A stretch of 45,000 bases of DNA from Mesostigma viride (GCA_009746045.1 RPFO01000022.1:1986660-2031659); one strand, 5' to 3'. Positions 22,265-33,558 are shown, numbered from the stretch's first letter. The notes: generated by a model not told the origin, from the letters alone. Numbers and translations are program-made.

Positions 22265-23560
22265 AACCCAGGGGGACGTCAGAACCAGCAAACGTATCTT
22301 TGAGTACACCGCAGATTGGGGTTATGACATACTGTTGCATACGTACCATCAATTAACCCCATCCCGGCCGTGCCCGATGGGGAATACAATTAAATTAAAT
22401 TAAATTATAACATGCCTCCGTTGGGAGATCATGTAGCACATATTCCTTGATGATGGAGGGGTGGAGTGGAGGAAGTCGTGTAATCGAACTAACCTAACTC
22501 AAAGCTATCTAGTCTAGAAAAATCCTAACTACACTACTCATCAAAACGCCTCCTCCTCTTGGGGGGAGGTGGCTTGCCCACAGGAGCTGGCGTGTGAGCC
22601 TTGACAATCTTCTGCCACCGCGTCTTGTTCTGCATGGCGGTCCAAAAAAGAAGGGAGAGAGAGTGGATATGCGATGTTCAAACTGGGCTGGAACCACTAG
22701 GTCGGCCGGCAACATCTGGGTGTAGGTCGTGGCATGTTTCCCTGCCCTTTTAGGAATGTCCTTGGGGCCAGGCCAGGTCAAAATATAGGGAATACAATGG
22801 CCTGGCTACAATTCGGTCAAGCTGATTACCCTGGCGGTAAACCACCCTCTCGTGGACCGCAGGGCCACCGATGTACAACACCTTTTGATGCATAGGGCGA
22901 TAGGCGTCTGTGCTCTGCTCCACGAACGTTTTGGTCATGATGCATCATGCCGGCTGTGCGCTCACCCCGCGAATCCATTGAGCACCGGTTCCTTTCCTGT
23001 AATATCCCAGGGGTTGGGACGTGGCTCATCAACATCTGGGTCGCATGGACGGCATCGCCACCCCAAATGCTCACAATTACTGTGCGTACCATCATTTTCG
23101 GTATCGCTGGCACACAAGGGGCTGAGCTTTCAAATAGCCAAGTAGCATGGATATGGTTGCGCACTACTATGCTATACACGATCTGGACCATCCGCAATGA
23201 GACGGTCCAGAACGCGAGTATACCGGCCCGAGGTGGCGTAGTCCGGCGCTTTATCTTCCTATGGAGTGCGGCTATGCGACGATTTTGGCTGCTGGCTCAT
23301 GAACAACACAGGGTGTGGGACCCAGGGCCCAATAACGACAAACCCAGCCCTCTACAGCTTTTTCATGATCTATTAATGGGCCGTAACCAGGTATTCACCA
23401 TTATGCCCCAAGGCGATATGACTCAGGTCCACCGGCTTCCCTCATGGTCACATAACGCGCCCTACTAGCCCTTCACCTGTCACCTTCACGCCGGTGTGTG
23501 ACTACCTTCATTTTGGATTTGCTGATACTCATTTTCCATCTCACCTCTCACCTCTCTGGT
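22265..23560 (+). pseudogene. LINE ORF2 C-terminal fragment, first copy
   Basis: Segments 22265-22378 and 22790-23540 together match 25003-25870 of the second copy. They encode IFEYTADWGYD, then VDRRATDVQHLLMHRA, a zinc-binding-like C..H..C segment, IWTIRNETV and VVRRFIFLWSAAMRR, typical of the RT-associated C-terminal region of L1-type ORF2. It is interrupted by a 0.4 kb retroposon (22390-22785) and contains frameshifts and small insertions, for example TTAA near 23372. Confidence 0.75.
22390..22785 (-). mobile_element. Retroposon insertion with TTTAA tail and 11-bp target duplication
   Basis: The segment splits the LINE fragment and is flanked by GGGAATACAAT (22379-22389 and 22786-22797). 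On the minus strand it ends with the CTCCCAACGGAGG 3' module and a (TTTAA)n tail, so it is the 3' end of the L1-type family that also ends at 10.94 and 35.4 kb. The minus frame 22781-22509 is open but has no clear domain. It is probably the end of a LINE ORF. Confidence 0.7.
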
Positions 23561-23638
23561 CTATCCTTTAGATGTAAAAAACAACTCTTGCTTGGAGTTC
23601 CGGTGAAAAACGCAGGGGAAGTGGCGCGGGGCGGGTAA

Positions 23639-24249
23639 GTTCCGGTGGCAAACGCAGGGGAAGTGGCGCGGGGGGGGGGAGCGGCCTCTGAGAAGTAAGG
23701 AATACTAAGCGAAAATGCCACGTAGGGGCACAAAGAGAGACTGAACTGAATCGTACTGAGTTACCGCGAATGAGGGGAAGAAGGGCTAGGGGAGGGAAAG
23801 GAGTAGCGACGAATCGAGTGAACTGGAGACGAAAATGGGTCGTGGGGTGCCCGGAGCTGAGCTGTTCGAAGAGACGGGAAGACTCCTCGGGCTTGGGGGA
23901 GGATGAGAGTAGCGGCGAATAGAAGGAAAGGGAAACTGCTTGGGCGAGGGTAGTTCCGGTGGCAAACGCAGGGGAAGTGGCGCGGGGGGGGGAGCGGCCT
24001 CTGAGAAGTAAGGAATACTAGGCGAAAATGCCACGTAGGGGCACAAAGAGAGACTGAACTGAATCGTACTGAGTTACCGCGAATGAGGGGAAGAAGGGCT
24101 AGGGGAGGGAAAGGAGTAGCGACGAATCGAGTGAACTGGAGATGAAAATGGGTCGTGGGGTGCCCGGAGCTGAGCTGTTCGAAGAGACGGGAAGACTCCT
24201 CGGGCTTGGGGGAGGATGAGAGTAGCGGCGAATAGAAGGAAAGGGAAAT
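23639..24249. repeat. Two-unit tandem duplication, ~314-bp period
   Basis: The unit starting GTTCCGGTGGCAAACGCAGG occurs at 23639 and 23953, almost identical over the second unit's ~297 bp. A ~45-bp partial unit precedes it at 23596. The sequence is purine-rich on the plus strand and has no recognised coding content. Its function is unknown. Confidence 0.8.
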
Positions 24250-24281
24250 AAAAAAAAAGTAGGGAGAAAAGTGGGTGAACT

Positions 24282-25920
24282 TCGTACAAAGGACTCCCAT
24301 GGTACTGGCAGCGCATATGGACAGGTTATACAATAAGCTCAAGCCGGGTCGCCTAGTCTTTCCTACTACTCGAGAGGAGGTGGCACGGCAGCCACTCTTT
24401 TTTAATGACTTAATCACAGACGCTACTAACAAGCCCCTTGGCAATCTCCACGGACACAACCCGTATGATGGCTTTCTGCGCGCGTCACCGCCGATTGTCA
24501 GGGTGCTGGACCTCTACCTGGGGCACGGCGCTACGTATCGACGGCTCAGCTACGACGAGGTCAGCACTTGGGTCTCCCACATGCCCTCCCTGCAAGCGTG
24601 GCAAACTCTTATAAGTGCGATACCAGCTGCGTGGCATGCATTGATGACTGCCCCACGCAAGCCAATTATAACCGGCGACTGGGTTAGCTTCTACGCCGAC
24701 GGAGTCACGCCTGCGTGCAAGGGTTTAGTCGTGACGGTTCTGCCACATGAGGGGCTCCAACTACAACTGCTGGAAGCTATTTCTGGCCACAATGGGTGTC
24801 TGTATCAACTATCCACCTTATATGCGAACACGCCAGCTTCCCAGTGTCACCGCATACGCGTAGTCCCATGGTCTGTGCCAAGATCTTGCATGATCCAGCC
24901 GGACCCATTATCCCCGGTTGAGAGCATTACATGGCTACACGTGGGCAACACACGGCTCGATCTACTACATCTGGACCCGGTTGAATTTGGATGGGTCTTA
25001 ACCAAGGGGGACATCAGAACCAGCAAATGTATCTTTGAGTACACCGCAGATTGGGGTTATGATATCTTGTTGCATACGTACCATCAGCCCCATCCGGGCC
25101 GAGCCCGCTGGGGAATACATTGGCCGGGCTACACTTGGGTTAAGATGATTACCCTGGCGGTAGACCACCCTCTCGTGGACCGCAGGGCCACTGATGTACA
25201 ACATCTTTTGATGCATAGGGCGATAGGGGTCTGCGCTACGCTCCACGAGCGTTTCGGTCATGATGCATCATGCCTGTGCACGCACCCTAGTGAAACCATT
25301 GAGCACAGGTTTCTTTACTGTAATCTCCCTGGGGTTTGGACGTGGCTCATTAACATCTGGCTGGGCCGCATGGACGGCATCGCCACCCACTCTCCCAATT
25401 AGCGTGCGTACCATCATTTTCGGTATTGCTGGCACACCACTAGGGACCGAGCTTTCAGTTTCCCAAGCAGAATGGATATGGCTACGCACTGCTATGCTAT
25501 ACGCGATCTGGACCATACGCAACGAGACAGTCTTTAAGGTCCGCGAGGAGTATACCCGCGGCGGCGTAGTCCGGCGCTTTATATACCTATGGAATGCGGC
25601 TATGCGCCGCTACTGGCTGTTAGCTCAGGAACAACACAGGGTGTGGGACCCAGGGCCCAATAACGACAAGCCCAGCCCGCTCCAGCTTTTTCATGATCTA
25701 CTGGGCCGTAATCAGGTATTCACCAGTATGCCTCATGGCGACATTACTCAGGTCCAATGGCTTCCCTGGTCTAATAACGCGCCCTATTAGCCTTTCACCT
25801 GTCACCGCGCCACACGTGTGTGTGCCCACCTTCATTAGGATTCGCTGATACTCATTTCCCCTCTCACCTCTTTGGTCCATAATTGGCTAATAAAATATAC
25901 CCATTTCCCCGAAAAAAAAA
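24282..25920 (+). mobile_element. 5'-truncated LINE (L1-type) insertion with poly(A) tail
   Basis: The insertion is bounded by the target duplication AAAGTGGGTGAACT (24268-24281 and 25921-25934) and ends in a run of A after CCATTTCCCCG. It carries only the C-terminal part of ORF2 (about 24300-25790) and a short 3' UTR with AATAAA (about 25889). A second copy of the same 3' end is at 26629-26668. The clean duplication and tail mark it as a relatively recent target-primed insertion. Confidence 0.85.
24284..25790 (+). pseudogene. LINE ORF2 C-terminal region, second copy
   Basis: The frame is open to 25402 and continues in another frame to the stop at 25790, so there is one frameshift near 25260-25400. 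The C-terminal part has CLCTHPSETIEHRFLYC, a Cys/His cluster like the zinc-binding domain that follows RT in L1-type ORF2, then IWTIRNETVFKVREE and VVRRFIYLWNAAMRRYW. The N-terminal ~300 residues (for example FYADGVTPACKGLV and TWVSHMPSLQAW) belong to the region between RT and the zinc-binding segment. RT catalytic motifs are not included because the insertion is 5'-truncated. It is not functional alone. Confidence 0.75.
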
Positions 25921-25998
25921 AAAGTGGGTGAACTGAACGACCGAGTGGTGAGGAGCTGCATGAGCATACTGGAGCGAGAGTGCTTCTGTGGGGGTTCG

Positions 25999-26340
25999 GA
26001 TTCAGCCGTGTTCAGCCCGTCTCACGGTGCGAGACTGAACAAGTCTCGCGTGCAGACACGTGTGTAGTACTCCTACACACAGATCTCGAGTGATTTATCT
26101 AGTACCAAATCCGAAAGGCTTGCATCACTCCCCGGACAGGAGAACTTTTGCGGATGACTGTAGGTGTAAGTTGGCGATGCCATGGTAACCGGAGACGTCC
26201 GTCCTATAGTCAGCAAAATTGGTGCGAGAGGTCCCCAGTTCGATTCCGGTCGGATTCATTTGCAGATCGCGTTTTTCCGCGTTTTCCGCGGCCCGGTACT
26301 GAACGCAAATGGTTTTCACCTTTGCGGAGTGCCTGATCAA
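25999..26340 (+). mobile_element. 342-bp insertion with tRNA-like promoter between 33-bp direct repeats
   Basis: The sequence starting ATACTGGAGCGAGAGTGCTT occurs as a perfect 33-bp direct repeat at 25966-25998 and 26341-26373. Between them is a segment with CAGTTCGATTCCGG (about 26228-26241), a good RNA polymerase III B-box. About 35 bases upstream of it is TATAGTCAG, which may be a poor A-box. This layout suggests a tRNA-derived SINE with a long target duplication. Short hairpins at 26015-26035 and 26060-26082 lie in its left part. Confidence 0.45.
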
Positions 26341-26373
26341 ATACTGGAGCGAGAGTGCTTCTGTGGGGGTTCG

Positions 26374-27250
26374 TTTACATTGGGGCCAGGCGGACACTGG
26401 CGGACAGCAGAAATTGGGGGCGTGGGGGACGCCACGTAGTCGCCTCCGCGAGGAGACTGGACTGCGAGTACCGACGAACTGCGGCAGGGGAACTGCGGGC
26501 TGCCGGGGTGTGGGGGGGTCCGTTAATCTAGGTGGGTGGGGGGGTGCGGGGGTGCGGGGTGCGGAGAATCGGCGGTGGGGGAAAAGCTGACGCGTCCGCG
26601 TCAGCTTGGGGGGGGGGGCTTGTAATAATTATTGGATAATAAATACACCCATTTCCCCGAAAAAAAATCTCTTTAAGAGAATACAGTAAAAGGAGCGTGT
26701 CTCGCATGTTGTGCCTTCTAATTTTCTTTGTGGCACCGTGATGCCACGACTTCGCACTGTTACAGTGTCTACAGCAGACGGAGTTTGCCAAGTAAGTTGT
26801 GAGTTTGCCAAGGATATCTGCATGGAAACGACGCTACCTCATGCGCTTGCACCGGGGCTAGCTGTGTGATGTCTTCGACGACACTACTCAGAGATTACCG
26901 ATTTGTGATATTAGGTCGTAATTATGTCACATTATCTACTGTGTACATTCCCAGGCCCGCCGTTTGGAAGGTCTGCGCCACCGTAGCAATCGATCATACT
27001 TCTCGTATGTGAATCGAAGAGGAATTTGCAGCTGCATCCTATAGCTTCCAAGCTGGGATATCGACTTCCTCTGAGACATGGTAAGCATTACGTTGAGATC
27101 GCGGCCAGCAGGTCGTTATGAGCACGGCTTGAAGCGTGCGGAAGTGTTCAACTGCGGAGTATTTCCGTATGAGAGGATTGTTGCTTGTTTGGGGTTTGCT
27201 TTGAAACTGAAGCCAAGGCCGCCTAAGCCTGTATATCCCACCTGCTGCTG
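26374..27250. other. No gene recognised; G-rich tract, hairpin and LINE 3' tail
   Basis: A G-rich degenerate GGGGTGCGG tract lies at 26505-26575. It is followed by a perfect hairpin AAGCTGACGCG..CGCGTCAGCTT (26584-26608). The 3' end of the LINE inserted at 24.3 kb, including ACCCATTTCCCCG and an A run, recurs at 26629-26668. Confidence 0.5.
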
Positions 27251-27253
27251 TGA

Positions 27254-30200
27254 GTGCTGCATGCTGTCTATAACCAATTCTCCTTACAAGGCACCAGCAC
27301 GATCCTAACGACCGTTGGCGTTCGGATACTGTGTCATACTTGCGATGCCGTGCAGGCAAGCATCCAGAGCATAGCATCGCTTTTTGCGAGTCAGCAGAAG
27401 CATGTAAATTATTTTTTTGATCACGTTGACTACGACGCAATCCTGGCGTTTGTGCAGCTAGTGCTCGGCTGCACAGGGACCGTATTCTGCACAGGGGTAA
27501 TCAAATGCGTTGCCAAGAAGGTCTCCATGACACTTGTGTCTACTGGCACTCGCTCAGCATTTTTGTCGCCATCGGATGCGTTATACGGGGACATAGGGAT
27601 GGTGTACAGGGGGGACCTGGTTGTAATTTTCAGCAAGACCGGCGCATCCGAATCTATTATCAGGTAAGCATTGGACGCGTTCACATTGTCTTCATGGCAA
27701 AGCTAATGTTGAAGGTTTTGCTCACGCATACAACTTTTTCTTAAGGTACACAAATTTGCGTTGATTTCCTTGTGTGACTTTACTTATTATTAACCTGGTG
27801 TGACTTGACTTACTATTCCGTTGATTTCCCGTTGCGACTTAACTTGTTGTGGTGTGTAGTTAAATGGCAAAGCATTTGGCACATTTAGTACCTGTTTGAA
27901 CATTGTTTCGGTCTGGCTCGCCCAACTATGGCTACTCCCCAGTCTCCTGTGGTTTGCACGGCCTAGCGTGCAAGTGACCAGATGTGAGGAGTTTGTATGG
28001 AAGCCAGAGACTAGGCATCCAAAGAGAAAGGACCTTTCAGTTGACACGCCGAAAGAAAAAGTTGTCACAGCTGGCATTCCTTGTATGGAAACTGCATGAA
28101 AGCTATCTAGATTTATACAATGCTAGCTAGATAATCGATAGTTGTCACAGCCGGCATTCCTTGTATGGAAACTGTATGAAAGCTATCTAGATTTATACAA
28201 TACTAGCTAGATCATCGATAGGTGCACATCCTGACGTGTTGGCATGCGTAATGCGTGCGGCAGCCACGTGTTGTTTGCCCGGCCTTCATGTCATCCTGCC
28301 CCCCCCCTTTTTTTTCTTTTTCCTTTTACTCGCTCTGGGCAAGTTTGTGTTTTCAGTAAAGTGGACAAGTATTTGTTGTCAGAACAAGGTCGTCAACAAT
28401 CAGGCTTCAACAATAGTGTCAACCATAAGAAGCAATCAATGTTATACAAACAAGGTTGTCAACAACAAAGAGCGGTACTTGTTACTTGTATTTCATTCGT
28501 GAGCGCTGCCACCCGCTCTCTCCGGTAACCCATGCCCCTGCTCGTTGTTCCGCCGACTCACCATGGGTCGCCTAAGGCTTCCCCCGTATGGCTTTGCAAG
28601 GCAAACCCCTCTTTGGGCACCCCCCTCTTTGGGCAACCCTCCCCCTTTTTAGAGGGTGTGACCCCCTGCACCCCCAATGAGTAGGCCACAGCCAGCTATC
28701 AGCATCGCCATGATGATGACACGCCTGCTCGCCCCTTAGTTAATGAATAATAAGCTTCCATAGTAAGCCTCCTCACGTTGGCTTATCTCTGCTCATCCTT
28801 CCCCCTTCTCACCCTACCATTCCCTCGTGCACTCCCTCACTCTTTCAACTCTAAAACCTGCATTTGTCCACTCGTTCAGCAGAGGCACGCTCATGAATGA
28901 ATAAATGTTCTCTGTCACCTCCCATTGACAAGTGCGGCCAATGGCGACTCGCCCACGCCACCCCCACGCCAGCCTACTCCCTGGCCTGCGTGCCAAGGGG
29001 GCCAAGACGGTGGCGGTCACGTCTACCCCCACCTCGCGGCTGCAGCGTGAGGCCGACCTGCACATTTACCTGCCGCTGCTGCGCGAGGCGTGCCCCTTCA
29101 ACCTGGAGCCCGTCACCAGCAGCACGCTCCAGCTGGTGTTTGGGGACACGGTGGCTGTCGCGTTGATGGCGGCGCGCGGGTTCACGCGGGAGCAGTACGC
29201 AGTCAACCACCCGGCAGGTAAGGGCCCAGTGTGCGGTTAACCACTGGCAGGTGAGAGCCCATAGCGCGGTCAACCACCGGCAGGTGAGGGCCCATTGCGC
29301 GGTCAACCACCGGGCAGGTACAACGGGGACATGCGAGAGGAAATGAATGTGTGTGTGGGGGAACCCCTCACAGGAATAATGTGTGTTAAACCATGGGGCA
29401 TGTCAGGGTATTGTATGTGGTTTCAAACGCCGCAGGTAAGGGCCCAGTACGCGCGCAGCCACGCGGCAGGTAAGCCGCGGCCAGGGGGGAGTGGGGGAAG
29501 AGGCGAAGGGGCACCAAGGGAAAGGGGGAAAGGGGGAGGGGACGCAGGGGTGGGGGAGGCAGGGGGGGGGAGGCATAGGGAGGCAGGAGGTAAGGGTAGG
29601 GGGACATAGGCGGAGGGGGGAGTCTTCTGGTAATTTAGTAAGTTTGTGGAGATTTCTTCTCCACGCACATCTCTAGTGTGTGGAGATTTTTTCACTGTGG
29701 CCACTTCGCTGTGGCGCTTCACTGTGGATATCACTGTGGCCACGCTTTATCCTCATGCCGTTCACGGCTCCTGCCCCTGTCTCTTCTTGTCGCTGCCTAC
29801 TGTGATGGCCAAGAGAGATACGATGACTGTTTGACCCAACAGGGTTCTGAGACTGCTCCTCCTCACACATCCCTTTCCGTGCCCTCTCCCCTCCCCCCCC
29901 CCAAAAAAACGGTGCCCCCCGCACATGCCCCTGCCACCACCCTGCAGGCACCATCGGCCGCCGCCTGGCTCTAAAGGCGGCCGATGTGATGCGCTCTGGC
30001 GCACAGCTGCCGCTGTGTGCGCCGGGTGCAGTGCTCGTGGACATGCTGGTGGAGCTGTCCGAGAAGGGCTGCGGCTGCCTGATCGTGGTCAAGGGGCTAG
30101 CAGGGCGGGACGGGGAGGTGGAGAAGGGAGAGGGGCAGGAGGGGGGGGAGCAGGGGGAGGGAGGAAAGGGCGGGGAGGGGAGGGAGGGGAGGGATCGGGG

Positions 30201-31494
30201 AGGAAAAGCCATGAGGTCAGAAGTGAGTGAAGAGCAAGATGGCACCGATGAGGGGAAGGGGCGACAGCTGGCGGAAGGCGGTGGCATCCCCAGGCAGCTA
30301 CTGGGTGTCTTCACGGACGGGGATCTCCGGCGCGCGATTTGCCGCATGGGGAAGGATGCGGTCAACACCAAGGTGAGGTGGCTTGTGTTGACGAGGTCAG
30401 GTGGCGCTGCTGCCACACAGAGTGATGTGCTCGGATGATGCTAGAAGGTACGTGGTATTTTGGATGCATGTCTACTTCTTGCTGCTTGCAATGGTTCCAT
30501 ATAAAGTTCAGCCGCGCACATTACTGCTTTATCTAGACAGCTGCACTTATTCACCCATGTAGCCGATTAGTTCCGCTACTTTCATGCTACTATTGTAACT
30601 GGAGCTGGAGAAACGACTAGACGACAACGTCACCAAGATGCTGCGCAAGGCACTTAATATCCCATTTGGTTTGCACATTGGCAATGAGGATTTGTACGCT
30701 GATTTGCCATATTTTTCTAACATTCTTAGGCACAGGCGCCTGGGCCTAGCCGGGCACCTGGCCCACACCGATCAGGTAGACACATCAGATAGGCTAGCTG
30801 GCACCAAGCCCGAACAGCCCGGGCGTTTTGTCCTCACAGGGTGTGCTCCAGGCCGCGCGCGGCCGGGCCAACATCCGTGGACTTTCCGTGATAGGCCAGG
30901 CATGGACATGTGCTACCCTAGACGGGACGGGCTAACTCCCGGGCAGCCTCCTGGTTTGTCTGTAATATGAAGGCAGATGGCTCGCAAGGATAGGTGGCAA
31001 GTAGTGATGAAGGAGACCATCCCCAAGTCAGCGGGGGCTCCGCGTGTAACCCAGTTTGGCATTCGTAGCGATTCGGGCCGTGGTGCCCACAAGCCTGTAA
31101 CTAGGCACTAGATAGGCACTAGTTAGGCACGAGATAGCTAGCATCACCCATTCCATCCCATGTTCCCCTCCCACCGAGGACTGGCGCAGTCAGGTGTATA
31201 TTGATTAGTTACTTAATTAACTGTCACTGTTTAGCTATCCATGGGAATGCGCTCCCTTACATATTTTGCCCATGCTCATGTTATCCATGCGCGCATGGCA
31301 TCACCATGCAGGTCTCAGAACTCATGACGACATCACCTCGGTTCATATGTGCTGGTGGCAAGGCGATTGATGCCATGAATCAAATGGTGCATGGCCATCA
31401 AACGGTGACGTTCCTGCCTGTGGTTGACAGCAGGGAAAGGAAATCAGTTGTGGGGTTGGTTACTTTGCATGATTTGGTAGCTGCAGGATTGTAA
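27254..31494 (+). CDS. KdsD: Arabinose-5-phosphate isomerase (KdsD-like), SIS + 2 CBS domains, with introns
   Basis: This enzyme interconverts ribulose-5-phosphate and arabinose-5-phosphate, the first step of KDO synthesis for cell-wall polysaccharide. Coding exons inferred from homology and GT..AG sites are 27356 (or earlier)-27663, 28973-29217, 29948-30372 and 31312-31494. Their summed length is 1161 nt with all phases consistent (386 codons plus stop). Exon 1 has SLFASQQKHVNYFFDH, VAKKVSMTLVSTGTRSAFLS, DALYGDIG and VIFSKTGASE (SIS domain). Exon 2 has LRAKGAKTVAVTS, CPFNLEPVTSSTLQLVFGDT and NHPAG. Exon 3 has RRLALKAADVM, EKGCGCLIVV and LLGVFTDGDLRRAI (CBS 1). Exon 4 has VSELMTTSP, FLPVVD and VGLVTLHDLVAAGL (CBS 2). 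Oddities are GVIKC in place of the usual GVGKSG phosphosugar loop, and a ~65-residue Gly/Glu-rich insertion in CBS 1. The true start codon was not located. The ATG at 27254 is in frame but unproven. Confidence 0.85.
28061..28220. repeat. 80-bp tandem duplication in the first known intron
   Basis: Two units starting GTTGTCACAGC (28061 and 28141) are nearly identical over 80 bp. They lie inside the intron 27664-28972 of the isomerase gene. Confidence 0.9.
29201..29318 (+). repeat. 33-bp tandem repeat spanning a splice donor
   Basis: The exon 2 end CAACCACCCGGCAG and the following GTAAGGGCCCAGT are repeated as a 33-34 bp unit: donors GTAAGG at 29218, GTGAGA at 29251, GTGAGG at 29284 and GTACAA at 29318. 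A further GTAAGGGCCCAGT lies at about 29436, and its unit ends in a GTAAGC donor at about 29470. Each unit ends in (G)GCAG followed by GT. Only the first donor keeps the frame, because the next unit introduces an in-frame stop (GGT TAA). Confidence 0.8.
30590..31216 (+). mobile_element. LINE 3' fragment inside the last intron of the isomerase gene
   Basis: A frame at 30638-30970 encodes RKALNIPFGLHIGNEDLY, LPYFSNILRHRRLGLAGH and further residues typical of the C-terminal end of LINE ORF2. A second frame (about 30970-31110) gives ARKDRWQVVMKETIPKS. The 3' end CCATCCCATGTTCCCC with a TTAATTAA tail (31155-31216) matches the module at 3.87-4.40 kb. It is in the same orientation as the gene. Confidence 0.65.
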
Positions 31495-31499
31495 TCACT

Positions 31500-31860
31500 C
31501 CTGGGCTTTCATGTTCCACAGAAGCCTTGACTGGACTCAGAGGGCACTAAATGTCCCTTGAACACTACCTTAAAGTTTTTGTGGCAAGTCAGTGGCAGTG
31601 GCATTTCACCAGAGAGAACCATGTGACCAGTTGCTGACTTTGAACTTAGATATGTCTACACATCAAACAATAGACAGCGGGGAGATGTGACGACGAGTTT
31701 CGACTACTACATGTACATACTTTGCCGAGCTTCGAGCCACAAGGTAGCCATGGCTGACGGCGGAGCTCATAACTTTAACGTTTGGGCACCGAATTCGGCT
31801 GTGAATATCACAATCGCTTCGTCTTTCTAAGACCCACACGCTGATATATTTTCCCGAAAC
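31500..31860. other. No gene recognised downstream of the isomerase gene
   Basis: This should contain the isomerase 3' UTR. TGTAA overlaps the stop region (31490-31494). No second signal is obvious. Confidence 0.4.
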
Positions 31861-32693
31861 TAAAACGCAATATTATGGCGAGCAAACGCTCGACTACGCA
31901 ACGCAGCCTGGCGGCTGCGATGAGCCAAGAAAATTCGCCTGCAGCTCCGGCTGTAGCTCCGCCCGGCCTCCCAGGCACCGGTGACACTACTCAAGCGTTA
32001 TTGGTGCACTCGGCTCCTGCGGCCTCGCCCTTGGCATCGCCTGATCCCAAACGCCCAGCCGAATTGCGCCCATGGACAGAACCGCGCTTCCGGCCTCAAC
32101 CCTTCAAAGTCGACGATCACGACTGGACCAATATGTCCCCGAGCACTGGCAGCCCTGCATTGCATCTTCTACGGGGACTACGCCTCGCTTTACAACCTGT
32201 GCCTCCATCTCCACAGCATCGACCGCCTCATCTTCGAAAACGGCACATGGTGTCCCCTCACCTATGTGACGGACCATCCCCAACCACGCCCCCGCCTTCA
32301 GCACCTCATCCTCTGCTCCCTTCTCGTGCGCTCTGATGGCGAGATCTGGGCTCCATGCAATTTCCGCACCCACACTCCGCTCCATCCAAGGAGGCCCTCC
32401 AGCAGCACGTGACCCCCCTCGCTGCAGATGTGGCAGCGATGGGAGGCACGCTGGCTACTGAGCTCCCTCACCTTTCCACCACCGCCACCGCCACCTCCAC
32501 CCTCCTCGCCTCCACCCCCACTGGGCACCACCTCCGCCTCCACCGCGGACATCAAGGCCCAGCTCCTCGACATCGACAGACGCCTCGATGCACGACAACG
32601 CCATCGTCATTGCATGAGTGCCTGCAGAACACCGCAGGCCTCACCGCCCAGGCGGTGAAGGACATCGCTGCCCAGCCGGCATCTGCTATATAT

Positions 32694-33024
32694 AATAAAA
32701 ATATAATTACTTACAACAGAGTGAAATCACTCAAACCAAAGCAAACACCCAGCTATAAACCTATATACAGAGCCATGTCAAAGCTCTATACTACGATAAG
32801 ACCAATGGAAACGCCTAACGGGAGGAACCTAATAGCCCTGCTGCACCGCAAAATCAGCCCGCGTACGGCGGAGCATGATGTCAGCCATGGCCCGAGTCAG
32901 CGCCACCGACAAGCGCTGACGCCAATATGACGTCCAGGTCCGCGCCGACCATGGGGCCCGCTGGCCCTCCAGGTCCAGCCGGTCCTCCCGGAGCCGGCAA
33001 CACTCCTTGAAGCACTCCTTGAAG
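32694..33024 (-). mobile_element. 5'-truncated RLE copy F in ORF1
   Basis: It contains the 3' UTR and the last ~60 codons of ORF2 in antisense. It is flanked by CTGCTATATATA on the left and TATATATATAGC on the right. The right end repeats CACTCCTTGAAG twice (33001-33024). Confidence 0.85.
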
Positions 33025-33040
33025 TATATATATAGCTGGG

Positions 33041-33558
33041 GCATCTGCTTATTGACGTTTCGGTGGCGCGGCCCTTGGCTCTTAGCCACGTGGCTGGGGC
33101 CTCCCTCACGGCAGGTTACACGGCGGACCGGGCGGAGCGGACCAAGCTCCTGGCCTACGGCGACGTCGGGCACCATCGTGTGGTGCCCTTTGTCCTGGAG
33201 GAGTTTGGGGCCATGGGGCCCCTGACCTCCGCCTTCTTCAAGGAGTGTTGCCGGCTCCGGGAGGACCGGCTGGACCTGGAGGGCCAGCGGGCCCCATGGT
33301 CGGCGCGGACCTGGACGTCATATTGGCGTCAGCGCTTGTCGGTGGCGCTGACTCGGGCCATGGCGGACATCATGCTCCGCCGTACGCGGGCTGATTTTGC
33401 GGTGCAGCAGGGCTATTAGGTTCCTCCCGTTAGGCGTTTCCATTGGTCTTATCGTACTTCGTAGTATAGAGCTTTGACATGGCTCTGTATATAGGTTTAT
33501 AGCTGGGCGTTTGCTTTGGTTTGAGTGATTTCACTCTGCTGTAAGTAATTATATTTTT
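33041..33558 (+). mobile_element. 5'-truncated RLE copy G
   Basis: It starts at codons for HLLIDVSVARP of ORF2 (ATCTGCTTATTGACG) and ends with the 3' UTR. It is bounded by TATATATATAGCTGGGG on both sides (33025-33041 and 33560-33576). A 7-bp insertion (CTTCGTA) is present at 33455-33463. Confidence 0.9.

Noticed and set aside
23761-24459. Minus-strand frame of 232 codons
   Set aside because: It runs across the tandem 314-bp units and into the antisense of the LINE insertion. The repeated Pro/Ser/Phe segments simply follow the DNA repeat.
28061-29320. CRISPR-like direct repeats (80-bp and 33-bp units)
   Set aside because: Units are contiguous without unique spacers and lie in introns of a eukaryotic gene. 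They are ordinary tandem duplications.
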